A stretch of DNA of 64,000 nucleotides from RYN-230 sp963723595 (GTDB lineage: Bacteria; Actinomycetota; Actinomycetes; Streptosporangiales; Streptosporangiaceae): NCBI GenBank assembly GCA_963723595.1, contig CAVRRQ010000006.1, forward strand, positions 1,240,001 to 1,304,000, in the 5' to 3' direction. How positions within the stretch are numbered: position 1 is the first letter of the stretch; the number at the start of each line of letters is the position of its first letter. Both the position numbers and the translations under genes were made by a program. Of the stretch, positions 9,707-18,068 are shown piece after piece. The notes under the pieces are model-generated. The model saw nothing but the letters and a program-made list of their open reading frames with translations, ran no database searches and had not been told where the DNA came from.

Positions 9707-11476
9707 ATGAGGCCCGTCAACCCGCGGCTGCTCCGGTATGCGGCCGCCGCCCGCGGCTACCTGGTGCTTACCGTCGTGCTCGGGCTGGCCACCACCGCGC
9801 TGATCCTGGCCCAGGCCGGCCTGCTGGCCCGCGCCCTGGCCGCCCCGGCGACCGGGATCGGCGTGGCCGCCCTGGCCGGCACGCTGGGGGCGCTGCTGGC
9901 CGTGCTGGCCGCCCGCGCGGTCGCCGCCTACGGCGGGGAACTGGCCGCGCTGCGGGCCGCCGCGGCGGTCAAGTCACAGCTGCGCCGCAAACTCACCGCG
10001 CACGTGCTGCGGCTGGGACCGGCCTGGCTCGGCGGCCAGCGAACCGGGGAGATCACCACCCTGTCCACCAAGGGCCTGGACGCGCTCGACCCGTATTTCG
10101 CCCGGTTCCTCCCGCAGCTGGTGCTGGCCTTCCTGGTCCCGGTGGCGGTGCTGATCCGGGTGGGGCTGGCCGACTGGATCTCCGCGCTGGTGATCGCGGT
10201 CACGCTGCCGATCATCCCGGTCTTCGGCGTGCTGATCGGGCTGCAGACCCGGGCCCAGACCGAGCGGCAGTGGCAGCTGCTAGCCCGGCTCGGCGGTCAC
10301 TTCCTGGACGTGGTCGAGGGGCTGCCCACGCTGAAGCTGTTCGGCCGGGCCCAGGCCCAGGCCGCGGTGATCCGTGAGGTCACCGACGCCCACCGGGGCG
10401 CGACCATGCGCACGCTGCGGGTGGCGTTCCTGTCCGCCCTGGTCCTCGAGCTGTCGGCGGCGATCGCGACGGCGCTGGTGGCGGTGGAGGTCGGGCTGCG
10501 GCTGCTGGCCGGGCACATCCCGTACCAGACCGCGCTGCTGGTCCTGCTGCTCACCCCGGAGGCGTACCTGCCGCTGCGCGCGGTCAGCCTGCAGTTCCAC
10601 GCCAGCATGGAGGGGGTGACCGCGGCCGGCCGCGCCTGCGAGATCCTCGACACCCCGCTCCCGGGGGCCGCGCTCGTGGAGACCGGCACGGAGCCACCGG
10701 CAGGACGCGGGCCGGGGTCTGGCCCGCCCGCTCAGGCCGACCTGCGCCGCGACCTTATTCTCCTCAACGGAACCTCGCTGGTGTACCCGGGCCGGGACGC
10801 GCCGGCGCTGGACCGGGTGTCGTTCGTGATCCGGCCCGGTGAGCGGATCGCGCTGACCGGGCCGAGCGGGGCGGGGAAGAGCTCGCTGCTGGCCCTGCTG
10901 CTGCGGTTCGCCGCACCGACCGGGGGGCGGGTGGAGGCCGGCCCGGCCGGGGCGCCGGGCACCGACGTCGGCGCGTTCGACCTGGCCGCCTGGCGCCGCC
11001 AGATCGCCTGGGTGCCCCAGCATCCGTACCTGTTCGACGGCACCGTGGCCAGCAACATCGCGCTCGGCCGCCCGGACGCGTCCCCGGCTGACATCGCCGA
11101 GGCGGCCACCCTGGCCGGGGCGGCCGGGTTCATCGGGTCGCTGCCCGAGGACTACCACACGCCTCTGGGGGAGCGCGGGGCACGGCTGTCCGCGGGCCAG
11201 CGGCAGCGGATCGCGCTGGCCCGCGCGTTCCTCCAGGACGCGCCCCTGCTGCTGCTCGACGAGCCCGTGGCCCACCTGGACCCGCTCACCGCCCGGATGA
11301 TCACCAGCACCATCGAGCAGCTGATGGCCGGGCGCACCGTGGTCCTGATCACCCACGGGCTGGGCTGGACGGGCGGCGCCGACCGGACTCTCCTGCTGGA
11401 TCACGGCCGGCTGGTGCTGGCCGCCGGCTGTTTCGGCACGGTCCCCGGCGGGCGCACGCTGGCGGCCACATCATGA
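9707..11476 (+). CDS. cydD: CydD, subunit of the heterodimeric ABC exporter for cytochrome bd assembly
   Basis: The start at the ATG at 9707 gives 589 residues beginning close to the first helix; a start 19 codons upstream is possible. Six membrane helices (about 15-300) include the conserved block KGLDALDPYFARFLPQ. The nucleotide-binding domain follows, with Walker A GPSGAGKSS, signature LSAGQRQRIALARA and Walker B LLLLDEP. CydDC exports thiols (glutathione or cysteine in E. coli) and is needed to mature cytochrome bd oxidase and other periplasmic haem proteins. It overlaps cydC by 4 bases. No cydAB lies in this window, so the oxidase must be elsewhere or absent. A tiny open frame (9684-9710) overlaps its start. 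Confidence 0.93.
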   Translation: MRPVNPRLLRYAAAARGYLVLTVVLGLATTALILAQAGLLARALAAPATGIGVAALAGTLGALLAVLAARAVAAYGGELAALRAAAAVKSQLRRKLTAHVLRLGPAWLGGQRTGEITTLSTKGLDALDPYFARFLPQLVLAFLVPVAVLIRVGLADWISALVIAVTLPIIPVFGVLIGLQTRAQTERQWQLLARLGGHFLDVVEGLPTLKLFGRAQAQAAVIREVTDAHRGATMRTLRVAFLSALVLELSAAIATALVAVEVGLRLLAGHIPYQTALLVLLLTPEAYLPLRAVSLQFHASMEGVTAAGRACEILDTPLPGAALVETGTEPPAGRGPGSGPPAQADLRRDLILLNGTSLVYPGRDAPALDRVSFVIRPGERIALTGPSGAGKSSLLALLLRFAAPTGGRVEAGPAGAPGTDVGAFDLAAWRRQIAWVPQHPYLFDGTVASNIALGRPDASPADIAEAATLAGAAGFIGSLPEDYHTPLGERGARLSAGQRQRIALARAFLQDAPLLLLDEPVAHLDPLTARMITSTIEQLMAGRTVVLITHGLGWTGGADRTLLLDHGRLVLAAGCFGTVPGGRTLAATS

Positions 11477-13281
11477 CCGCGTACCCGGCGGTCCCGTCGC
11501 GGCCCGGGCCTGGGGATGACCCGTCCCGGGCGGCACGCCCGCTGCTGCGGCTGCTCCGGATAGCCCGGCCGCTGCGCGGCGAGCTGGCGCTGGCGGTACT
11601 GGCGGGCGCGCTGTCCACCGGCTGCGCCGTGGCGCTGCTCGCCACGTCCGGCTTCCTGCTGGCCCGGGCCTCGCAGCACCCCAACATCGTGGCCATCTCG
11701 GCGGCCGTGGTCGCGGTGCGCGCGTTTTCCGTGGGACGGGGGGTGTTCCGCTACGGCGAGCGCCTCGCCTCGCACGACGCGGCCTTCCGGGTGCTGGCCG
11801 ACGTGCGGGTCCGCGTCTACCAGCGGCTGGAGCGGCTGGCCCCGGCCGGGCTGCGCGAGTTCCGCTCCGGTGACCTGCTGGCCCGGCTGGTCAGCGACGT
11901 GGACGCCACCCAGGACCTGTTCATCCGCGGCATCACCCCGCCGCTGACCGCGTTCCTGGTCGGCGCGGGCGCGGCTATCGCGTGCCTGCTCATCCTGGCC
12001 CCCGCGGGCGCGGTGCTGGCCGCCGGCCTTCTGGTGGCCGGGCTGGCCGTGTCCTGGCTGGCCGCGGCCCGGGGCCGCCGGGCCGCCCGGCGTACCGCGC
12101 CCGCCCGCGGCGCGCTCAGCGCCCGGGTGACCGACCTGCTGGCCGGGGCCGCGGACCTGCACGCGTTCGGTGCCCAGGACGCCGCGCTGGCCCGGTCCGA
12201 CGAAGCCGACCAGGAGCTGACCCGGCTGGCCCGGACCTCCGCGGCCGGTGCCGCGCTGGGCAGCGGGCTGTCCCAGGCCGTGGCCGGGCTGACCCTCTGG
12301 GGGGTGCTCGTGCTGGGCGTGGCCGCGGTCGGCGCCGGCACGATGAGCCGGGTGCCGCTGGCCGTGATCACGCTGACCGCGCTGGCCGCCTTCGAGGCGG
12401 TGACCGCGCTGCCCGCGGCCGCCATCGCGATCGGCCACGCCCGGGCCAGCGCGGCCCGCGTGGGCGCGGTGCTCGACGCCCCCGATCCGGTGCCCGGGCC
12501 GCGCACGCCCCGGCCGCTGCCGGGCGGCCCGCTGCGCGTCCGGCTGCGCGGGGTCCAGGTGCGCTACGAACCGGGCGGGCCGCTGGCCCTCGACGGCGTG
12601 GACCTCGACCTGGACGCCGGCCGGCGGGTCGCACTGCTCGGCCCGAGCGGGGCCGGGAAGTCCACGGTGGCCGCCCTGCTGCTGCGGTTCTGCGACCTGG
12701 CGGGCGGCTCGGCCACCCTGGGCGGCGCCGACCTGGCCAGTTACGACCCTGACGCGGTGCGGACCGTGATCAGCGGGTGTGCCCAGGATCCCCACCTGTT
12801 CGACACGACCATCGGCGGGAACATCCGGCTGGCCCGGCCGGAGGCCAGCCAGGACGAGGTGGCCGAGGCCGCCCGGCGGGCCCGCCTGCTGCCCTGGATC
12901 GCCTCGCTCCCGCAAGGCTGGGACACGCCTGTGGGGCCCCGGGGCACCGCCGTCTCGGGCGGCGAACGGCAGCGGATCGCCCTGGCCCGGGCCCTGCTGG
13001 CCGACCCGGCGCTGCTGATCCTGGACGAGCCCACCGCCCACCTGGATCCGGACAACCGGCGGGCGCTGACGGCGGACCTGCTGGACGTGACCGCCCAGGC
13101 CACCACCCGCGGGCGGGCCACGCTGCTCATCACCCACGAGATGGGCGGGCTGGACCAGGTGGATGAGATCGTGGTGCTGGACGGCGGGCGGGTGGCGGAG
13201 CGGGGCACGCACCAGGCGCTGCTCGACGCGGGCGGCCTGTACCAGCGGATGTGGGCGGCCGCGCAGGTCCAGGCGGCCTGA
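11473..13281 (+). CDS. cydC: CydC, subunit of the heterodimeric ABC exporter for cytochrome bd assembly
   Basis: This 602-residue protein pairs with CydD; its ATG overlaps the cydD stop (ATGA). The membrane domain has the CydC-typical ATSGFLLARASQHPNI and FRYGERLASHDAAF. The ATPase domain has Walker A GPSGAGKST, signature VSGGERQRIALARA, Walker B LLILDEP and a His switch in LLITHE. It acts in the cytoplasmic membrane as a heterodimer. A stand-alone cyclic-nucleotide-binding protein gene follows 141 bases downstream on the same strand. Location inside a DevR-like island fits a role under low oxygen, as cytochrome bd has high oxygen affinity. Confidence 0.93.
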   Translation: MTAYPAVPSRPGPGDDPSRAARPLLRLLRIARPLRGELALAVLAGALSTGCAVALLATSGFLLARASQHPNIVAISAAVVAVRAFSVGRGVFRYGERLASHDAAFRVLADVRVRVYQRLERLAPAGLREFRSGDLLARLVSDVDATQDLFIRGITPPLTAFLVGAGAAIACLLILAPAGAVLAAGLLVAGLAVSWLAAARGRRAARRTAPARGALSARVTDLLAGAADLHAFGAQDAALARSDEADQELTRLARTSAAGAALGSGLSQAVAGLTLWGVLVLGVAAVGAGTMSRVPLAVITLTALAAFEAVTALPAAAIAIGHARASAARVGAVLDAPDPVPGPRTPRPLPGGPLRVRLRGVQVRYEPGGPLALDGVDLDLDAGRRVALLGPSGAGKSTVAALLLRFCDLAGGSATLGGADLASYDPDAVRTVISGCAQDPHLFDTTIGGNIRLARPEASQDEVAEAARRARLLPWIASLPQGWDTPVGPRGTAVSGGERQRIALARALLADPALLILDEPTAHLDPDNRRALTADLLDVTAQATTRGRATLLITHEMGGLDQVDEIVVLDGGRVAERGTHQALLDAGGLYQRMWAAAQVQAA

Positions 13282-13422
13282 AGCGTGCCCGGCGTCAGGC
13301 GACGGGCCGGAAGCCGTCCACCGGATAGAGGCCGAGGTCCCCGCGGCGCCGTACCGGACCGCCGGACGGGGTAGGGATACTGAGGGACGAGCCGGGGCGG
13401 ATGCGCCCGGGAGAGGAAAGCC

Positions 13423-13944
13423 ATGGCCGGACACGAGCAGGTCCCCGGGCATCCTGCGGTGGTCAACCCGGGCCCGGACAGCCGGATCCCGGTGCCCGCG
13501 TCCGCGCTCGCCGGGCACCAGTTCCTGCGCGGGATGCCTGGTGACCACCTCGACCTGCTGGCCGGGGCCGCCTCCCTGGTCGGCGTGCCCGCCGGGCACC
13601 GGTTCTTCGGCGCTGGCCGGATGCCGCACCAGTTCTGGCTGATCCGCGCGGGCCAGGTCGGGCTGCACATGGACATGCCTGGGCGGCGGATCACGGTGGA
13701 AACCCTGGGCCGGGGCGAACTGGTCGGCTTGTCCTGGTCCCTCCCGCCCTCCCAGTGGCAGTTCGGCGCACTCGCGCTCCAGCCCACCGAAGCGTTCGAG
13801 TTCGATGCGGCCGTGGTCCTGCGCTGCTGTGATGAGAATCCGGCCTTCGGTTACGAACTCACCCGGCGGGTGCTCGCCGCGGTCGCGCGCCGGCTGCAGG
13901 CCACCCGGGCCAGGCTGGTGGAGGCCTCCGCGCAGCCCACCTAG
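13423..13944 (+). CDS. Cyclic-nucleotide-binding-domain protein without HTH
   Basis: This 173-residue protein is preceded by GAGAGGAAAGCC before its ATG. Residues about 30-150 form a Crp/Fnr-like beta-roll: LRGMPGDHLDLLAGAASLVGVPAGHRFF, then WLIRAGQVGLHM and ETLGRGELVGLSWSL. A C-terminal helix (LTRRVLAAVARRLQATRARL) matches the dimerisation helix of Crp. There is no DNA-binding winged helix, so it is not a complete Crp-type regulator. In mycobacteria and related bacteria such short cNMP proteins occur near DosR-type and acetyltransferase genes. A cyclic nucleotide sensor acting on another protein is possible. Whether it still binds a nucleotide is unknown. Confidence 0.75.
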   Translation: MAGHEQVPGHPAVVNPGPDSRIPVPASALAGHQFLRGMPGDHLDLLAGAASLVGVPAGHRFFGAGRMPHQFWLIRAGQVGLHMDMPGRRITVETLGRGELVGLSWSLPPSQWQFGALALQPTEAFEFDAAVVLRCCDENPAFGYELTRRVLAAVARRLQATRARLVEASAQPT

Positions 13945-14018
13945 GGGAGCGCCGAGCACGCCGGGGGGTGTCCCCATGTTCTTTCAATCTGCCGGGGCGA
14001 TCGTGGGCACTTCGGTGC

Positions 14019-14453
14019 TCAGGCGAGGATGAGGTGGACGTTGTCTTCGGCTTCAGCACCGCCGGGGCCGTGTGCCCGGATGATGCTGGTGATGATCTCG
14101 AAGAGGGTCTGGCCTTCTTGGCGCCGGGCTGCTGCCAGGTCGGCTTGAACGCTGGGGATGCTGGCTGGATGGCAGGTGGTCAGCTTCTTTTCGGTGAAGC
14201 GGATCGTTTCTGGCCAGCCGAGCCGCTGGGCGGAGATGGCGGGGTTGTCCCAGCGCAGGATGAATCCGCCGTCTGGGGTGCCGAATCCGCCGCGCAGGAT
14301 GTCGTTGAAGGCGTCCAGGTTCGTTCCCCAGCTGCTGAGGCCGAGCGTGCGGGTGATGGTGGTGAAGAAGCCGGAGAGGTTATCGAAGGATGCGCCGTCC
14401 AGGATGAACTCGGGCAGGCGCCCGGTGTGGGGTGCGGGTGGCTCGGTGTGCAT
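14019..14453 (-). CDS. Barstar-family ribonuclease inhibitor, orphan
   Basis: This 144-residue protein carries the barstar fold signature of the larger actinobacterial type. It has FDNLSGFFTTITRTLGL, then the conserved WGTNLDAFNDILRGGFGTPDGG and LRWDNPAISAQRLG, and it ends with IIRAHGPGGAEAEDNVHLIL. Barstar proteins bind and block an extracellular-type ribonuclease (barnase), or serve as immunity proteins. No ribonuclease gene is next to it. Its ATG shares a base with the stop of an IS110 transposase relic (TGATG), so its transcription may now depend on that relic's upstream region. Family confidence is good; the partner is unknown. Confidence 0.8.
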   Translation of the reverse strand: MHTEPPAPHTGRLPEFILDGASFDNLSGFFTTITRTLGLSSWGTNLDAFNDILRGGFGTPDGGFILRWDNPAISAQRLGWPETIRFTEKKLTTCHPASIPSVQADLAAARRQEGQTLFEIITSIIRAHGPGGAEAEDNVHLILA

Positions 14454-14743
14454 CAGGCAGCCCCGGCGAGGCTGGGTGCGGGGCGGTTAACCCGGTAGGG
14501 CTGGCCGGTGCGGAGCATGGCCAGGATGACGTCGCAGCGGCGGCGGGCCGAGCCGGGCTGGCCGGCCAGGCCCGGCATCCCATGCCGGGCCGCACGGTCC
14601 AGCAGGGCTTCCAGGTCCGCCTGGTTATTGGCGACGGCCCGGGCGAACAGCCGCTCCCCGTCGTTGTCCAGGACATCGGCGAAGTGCCCTTTCTTGCCGA
14701 CGTCCAGCCCGGCCTGCACGTCCACTTCCCCAGGTGCGGCCAC
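14453..14743 (-). pseudogene. IS110-family transposase relic (N- and C-terminal ends fused)
   Basis: From a GTG at 14743, preceded by GAGGGAAGGGG, the frame gives 96 residues. The first 55 match the start of IS110-type DEDD recombinases (QAGLDVGKKGHFADVLDNDG, then FARAVANNQADLEALLDRA). The last 30 match the extreme C-terminus (CDVILAMLRTGQPY). IS110 enzymes are about 400 residues, so roughly 300 codons are missing by an in-frame internal deletion at about residue 60. All catalytic residues beyond the first acidic one are lost, so it cannot be active. The stop overlaps the barstar start. Confidence 0.75.
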
Positions 14744-14898
14744 CTGTGCCCCTTCCCTCAGAGGTCTGCGCACCAGCGGTGCCGGTGGCAACACCCCCAG
14801 GCCATACCAGCTGAGGGGGCGAAAAGCCATGCCGGCACCGCCGGCCTTCCCCAGCCCCGACCCTACTTGTCCGGGCACCCCAAGAAGGTAAGGGGGCG
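14744..14898 (-). ncRNA. Possible IS110 left-end noncoding region (bridge RNA candidate)
   Basis: These 155 bases lie immediately upstream of the transposase relic on the same strand. IS110-group elements encode their bridge RNA in that place. On the minus strand at least three hairpins can be drawn. One is GCCGG-N5-CCGGC near 14830-14850, one is a CCCCC/GGGGG pair near 14790-14818, and one is a CACC/GGTG stem near 14770-14788. This is a positional and structural inference; element ends were not identified. Confidence 0.25.
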
Positions 14899-15426
14899 CT
14901 AGCTGCCCAGGACCAGTTCACTGAGCCCGCGGGCCAAGTCCGCGCGGCCGCCGGGGCTGATCGTCTCCAGCACCCGGACCAGTGCGGTCCGCCGCTGGTC
15001 CCGGATCCAGGTGGCGAGCCGCTGGCCGGACTCGGTCAGCTGGAGCAAGATCTCCCGCCGGCTGGCCACGGCGGGCACGCGGGCCACGAGGCCGGCCGCG
15101 ACCAGGCGGTCGCACAGCCGGCTGGTCGCCGAGGGGGAGGCACCCAGCATCCGGGCCAGGCCGGTCACGTTCAGGCTGCCCCCGGCAGCGACGATGAGCA
15201 GCGCGCGTACCTGGGCGGGGGGGAGCATCGCGCCGAGTTCCTCGATGGCCCGCTGCCAGGCCTCGAGCAGGACCGACAGCCCGGCTTCGGCGAGCTCGAG
15301 GTCCGTCGCAACGGCCTCCGGCCGACGGGTCCCCTGCGGGTCCAGCGGAGCCTGGTCCAGCTGCCCCGTGCTTGCCTGGACGGGCCCTGGCTGAACTGTG
15401 TCTAGCTGAACCGTGTCCTGGCTCAT
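14899..15426 (-). CDS. MarR-family transcriptional regulator
   Basis: The start at 15426 (ATG) follows AGGAGG; an ATG 15 codons upstream lacks such a site. The 175-residue protein has a poorly conserved N-terminal tail with T-V-Q-L-D/T-V-Q-P-G repeats (about 1-40). A winged helix follows: LPPAQVRALLIVAAGGSLNV, then LARMLGASPSATSRLCDRL as the recognition helix, and VASRREILLQLTESG as the wing. MarR proteins are dimeric repressors of efflux or stress genes that respond to phenolics or oxidants. The gene faces away from the GAF-ANTAR gene region but is on the same strand. Its target is unknown. Confidence 0.88.
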   Translation of the reverse strand: MSQDTVQLDTVQPGPVQASTGQLDQAPLDPQGTRRPEAVATDLELAEAGLSVLLEAWQRAIEELGAMLPPAQVRALLIVAAGGSLNVTGLARMLGASPSATSRLCDRLVAAGLVARVPAVASRREILLQLTESGQRLATWIRDQRRTALVRVLETISPGGRADLARGLSELVLGS

Positions 15427-15517
15427 CGGCCTCCTGGGCCCGCCCTGCTCAGACCCCTGCTGCGGGCCCACGTGGTCGTGCGTATCCTACTTTGCCCAGG
15501 CTAACCCGGCGGGCGGA

Positions 15518-16285
15518 TCAGGGTTGCGACTCGCCCGCGAATTCGGCAGGCCCCCGCCCGCTGACCCGGGTCACGAGCTCGGCGGCCAGCTCCCGCAGCT
15601 TCATCCGCCGATTGTTGGAGGCCCGGCTGAGCACGGCGAAAGCGCGTTCCGCATCGATGTTGGACTCGGCCATAATGATCCCGAGGGCCTGGTCGATCAC
15701 CGCCCGGGACCTGAGCGCCTGGTTGAGCTGGTCGGCCAGATCGCGGGCCTGCGCGTAACGGCTCATGGTCAGGATCGCGGCAGCGGCAGGCGCGATGAAC
15801 AGCGAGACCAGCCCCTCATCGAGCTGGCTGAACCCGTCAGGGTCGCTGCTGCTCAGGTTCAGCGCCCCCAGCCGCTGGTCACCGAGGCCCAGCCCGGCGG
15901 CGAGGTAGCTGCGCAGCCCCAGCTCCTTGGCCAGGCTGGTGAAGTCCGGCCAGTGCTGCTCCGCCTCGGCCAGGCTCCACCGGTTCACCTGACGCCGGCG
16001 GGCCGCGTCGAGGCAGGGACCGTCCTGCAGAAGGTACTGGCGGCGGTCCAGCTCGCGGGTTTCATCGTCGGTGGCCGCGATCGTGCCCGGCTTGCCCTGG
16101 TCGTCCAGCACCGTCACGCTCGCCGCGGTGCAGCCCGGGACCAGCCGCAAGGCCAGCGTGAGGATGCTCTGCAACGTGTCGTGAACTGATTCGTCCTCGG
16201 CCAGCGTCCGGCTGAGCACGGTGAGGGCCTCGACGAGGTCCTCGTACCGTTCACCGGGCGGCGCTGGCGGCATGTCTTGCTTCAC
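15518..16285 (-). CDS. GAF and ANTAR domain protein (RNA-binding antiterminator type)
   Basis: The 255-residue protein has an N-terminal GAF domain (about 20-170) containing PCLDAARRRQVNRW and YLAAGLGLGDQRLGALNL. A C-terminal ANTAR domain (about 190-245) contains QLNQALRSRAVIDQALGIIM and AFAVLSRASNNRRMKLRELA. ANTAR domains bind paired RNA hairpins that overlap terminators and allow read-through. The GAF domain would bind a small ligand or sense redox state. Such proteins are numerous in actinomycetes. The gene is 91 bases upstream of the MarR gene on the same strand, so the two may be co-transcribed. Confidence 0.9.
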   Translation of the reverse strand: MKQDMPPAPPGERYEDLVEALTVLSRTLAEDESVHDTLQSILTLALRLVPGCTAASVTVLDDQGKPGTIAATDDETRELDRRQYLLQDGPCLDAARRRQVNRWSLAEAEQHWPDFTSLAKELGLRSYLAAGLGLGDQRLGALNLSSSDPDGFSQLDEGLVSLFIAPAAAAILTMSRYAQARDLADQLNQALRSRAVIDQALGIIMAESNIDAERAFAVLSRASNNRRMKLRELAAELVTRVSGRGPAEFAGESQP

Positions 16286-16610
16286 GGCGCACGTTCCCTT
16301 GTCCCGCTGGCCGGATGGCCAGGCGTATCCGCGGCGCTGGCTGCGGCGTGCACTGTTATCTGCCTCCGGGAGGGCAGTTCAAACTCTGCTAGTCCGGGGG
16401 GGCGACCCCCCTGGACCCCCCGGCTCTGCTGGCCTAGGGGACGACCCCCCGAAGTCCCCCGCCATCCCCGGCCTCGGACGGAACCCGCCTGCGGCGGGCC
16501 CGGCCTCGGACCGCGGATACGCGGTGGCTGGGTAGGACACGCCTGCGGCGCGCATCCCCCCTGGCGGCCAATCAGGAGGACACACCTGCGGCGCGCCTCC
16601 CCCTCCGCGG
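16286..16610. other. Intergenic region with C/G runs and a 43-bp-period direct repeat
   Basis: No gene was recognised in these 325 bases. Positions 16400-16470 consist of C and G runs around GGGGACGACCCCCCG-like sequence. At 16534-16562 and 16577-16604 an approximately 28-base unit (GACACGCCTGCGGCGCGC core) is repeated directly with a few differences. It may be a decayed segment. Any promoter for the GAF-ANTAR gene would lie at its left end. Confidence 0.4.
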
Positions 16611-17039
16611 TTACTGCGGATCGGGGTGGGTGCGCAGTTCCCGCAGGCGGTGCCGGGCGTCGCCGGCCGGGATGCCGAGAATGGCCGCGATCAGGTCCCA
16701 GCTCATGCCCAGGTCTGCGGCGGCGTCGAGCAGGTCAGCTTCGACCGAGTCGAGGTAGAGCCGCAGGTTGCCGAGCAGGACCAGGCTGGGCCCGAGGTCC
16801 AGCGGCCCGGGGGGCGGCTGGGTCCCGTACCGGGCGGCCAGGCGGACTCCGGCCACGGACTGGATGTCCTCGAGCGTGCGGACGAGCGCGGGATCGGTGA
16901 CGGGGCTCCCGTCCCGGGTGGAAAGCCGGAACCGCGCAGCGTCCAGCACTTCGCGGTCCGGGCTGGGCTCCGGGCGGGGTCCCGCCGGCACCCGCCCGGC
17001 CGGGCCGGCCGGGCCGTCGTCCGGTTCGTATGCGAGCAC
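16611..17039 (-). CDS. Hypothetical protein with a C-terminal HTH-like segment
   Basis: The start at the GTG at 17039, preceded by GGGAG eight bases away, is preferred over an ATG 20 codons upstream. The protein has about 142 residues. The N-terminal third is Pro/Gly-rich and the middle third has no recognised fold. The C-terminal 45 residues (VEADLLDAAADLGMSWDLIA, then AILGIPAGDARHRLRELR) look like a helix-turn-helix of the kind in small actinobacterial DNA-binding proteins. It lies inside the putative dormancy island between the GAF-ANTAR gene and the Rv1733c homologue, all on the same strand. Function not recognised. Confidence 0.6.
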   Translation of the reverse strand: MLAYEPDDGPAGPAGRVPAGPRPEPSPDREVLDAARFRLSTRDGSPVTDPALVRTLEDIQSVAGVRLAARYGTQPPPGPLDLGPSLVLLGNLRLYLDSVEADLLDAAADLGMSWDLIAAILGIPAGDARHRLRELRTHPDPQ

Positions 17040-17402
17040 GGCTTTTACTCCCGCTGTCACGCGTGAGTGGGGGTAGCCGCGCTGCTGGGCTACGTTCATG
17101 AGGCGCGTCCCGAAGGCGGGCCGCGCCCTGGAAGTATGGTCAGGGGCGCGACCGCCGTCAACACGGCCGCCTCCGGGGCTGGGTACCGGCCCGGGAGGCC
17201 GGTGCGGCAGCCCGGCCGGGCCGGCCTCGCGGGCCGCGCCGGCCGTAGCGAGGCCCCGGCTTCTGGCGCCCAGATTGGCGGCCGCTATGGGCAGATCGAC
17301 CGCAGACGGCGAGGGCCCGCTTAAGGGCGGATATAGGCGGTCAAGAACGGCGGGACACCGTGGCCTGGCCTGAGGGAGCGAGCCGGTGCCGTCGGCGGGC
17401 GG
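17040..17402. other. Intergenic region, no gene seen
   Basis: These 363 bases hold no convincing coding frame. The left part should carry the promoter for the hypothetical gene at 16611. GGCC-rich self-complementary stretches near 17195-17260 and a GGGCCCGCTTAAGGGC motif near 17315 may be structural or regulatory. Nothing was assigned. Confidence 0.3.
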
Positions 17403-18020
17403 TCAGTGGGTCCGCTTGGTCCACAGCGGCTCGACGGCCGACCATTCCGCGGCCCAGCCGCCGATCCGCCGCCGGTCCAGCAGGCGTCTGATCAGCCAGC
17501 CCACCCCGAGCAGCACGATGGCCAGGATGGCCGGGGTGAGCGCGACGACCGCGATGACGCGGCTCGCGATCTGCCCCTGCCCGATCGGCGGGTAGACCAG
17601 CTGGCCGGTGCTGTCCACCCAGATGTGCACCTCGCGGCCTGCGCGGCTCCCCACGGCCGCAGGGACCTCACCGACACGCCGCCGGCCGTCCGGGGCGGTC
17701 CACTTGGCCTGCGCCCAGGCTAGCTCCGAGGTGGCGTAGAGGGGGTCATCAGAGTTGCGCGAAACCCGGTGCAGCAGCACCGCCGGGACGTAATGCTCGT
17801 TCGCCGCCTCGGCCCGCGCGGCCCGGATCGACGCGTCGTTGGTCAGATGGCCCAGGCCGAAGGCGGCCAGCGGGCTGGCGATCAGGAAGACCAGCACCAG
17901 CCCTAGCCGCAGCCAGGCCTCCGCCCGGTCGCAGCCCCGGCGGAGCGGATTAGCATCCACACCCATCCGGCGGGCAAGCGCTGCGACCCAGCGCTTGGGC
18001 GTCCGCGTCACGCTCACCAT
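17403..18020 (-). CDS. Rv1733c-family membrane protein
   Basis: The start at 18020 (ATG) follows AGAGGTG; two in-frame upstream starts are possible. The protein has about 205 residues, with a basic N-terminus containing RRMGVDANPLRRGCDRAEAW and one membrane helix (LVLVFLIASPLAAFGLGHL). A periplasmic segment has the family's WTAPDGRRRVGEVPA and VHIWVDSTGQLVYPP blocks, and a second helix is near the end. This is the layout of Mycobacterium tuberculosis Rv1733c, a DosR-regulon protein of unknown function. Its presence next to DevS- and DevR-like genes supports a dormancy island. A GGCTTTAAGGCC palindrome lies about 40 bases upstream. Confidence 0.85.
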   Translation of the reverse strand: MVSVTRTPKRWVAALARRMGVDANPLRRGCDRAEAWLRLGLVLVFLIASPLAAFGLGHLTNDASIRAARAEAANEHYVPAVLLHRVSRNSDDPLYATSELAWAQAKWTAPDGRRRVGEVPAAVGSRAGREVHIWVDSTGQLVYPPIGQGQIASRVIAVVALTPAILAIVLLGVGWLIRRLLDRRRIGGWAAEWSAVEPLWTKRTH

Positions 18021-18056
18021 CATCACCTCTGGCCGGACCGCACCGAACCGCACCCC

Positions 18057-18068
18057 GGCTTTAAGGCC
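18057..18068. promoter_or_regulatory. Palindromic site upstream of the Rv1733c-family gene
   Basis: GGCTTTAAGGCC is a near-perfect palindrome with a TTTAA centre. It lies 37-48 bases before the Rv1733c-type start and about 165 bases before the DevS-like gene, which is divergent. The central TTTA and flanking GG/CC resemble DosR-type sites, but the GGGAC half-site is not kept. It is a weak candidate. Confidence 0.3.

Noticed and set aside
11401..13977. 858-codon open frame on the minus strand
   Set aside because: It is antisense to cydC and the cyclic-nucleotide-domain gene and has no recognisable domain.
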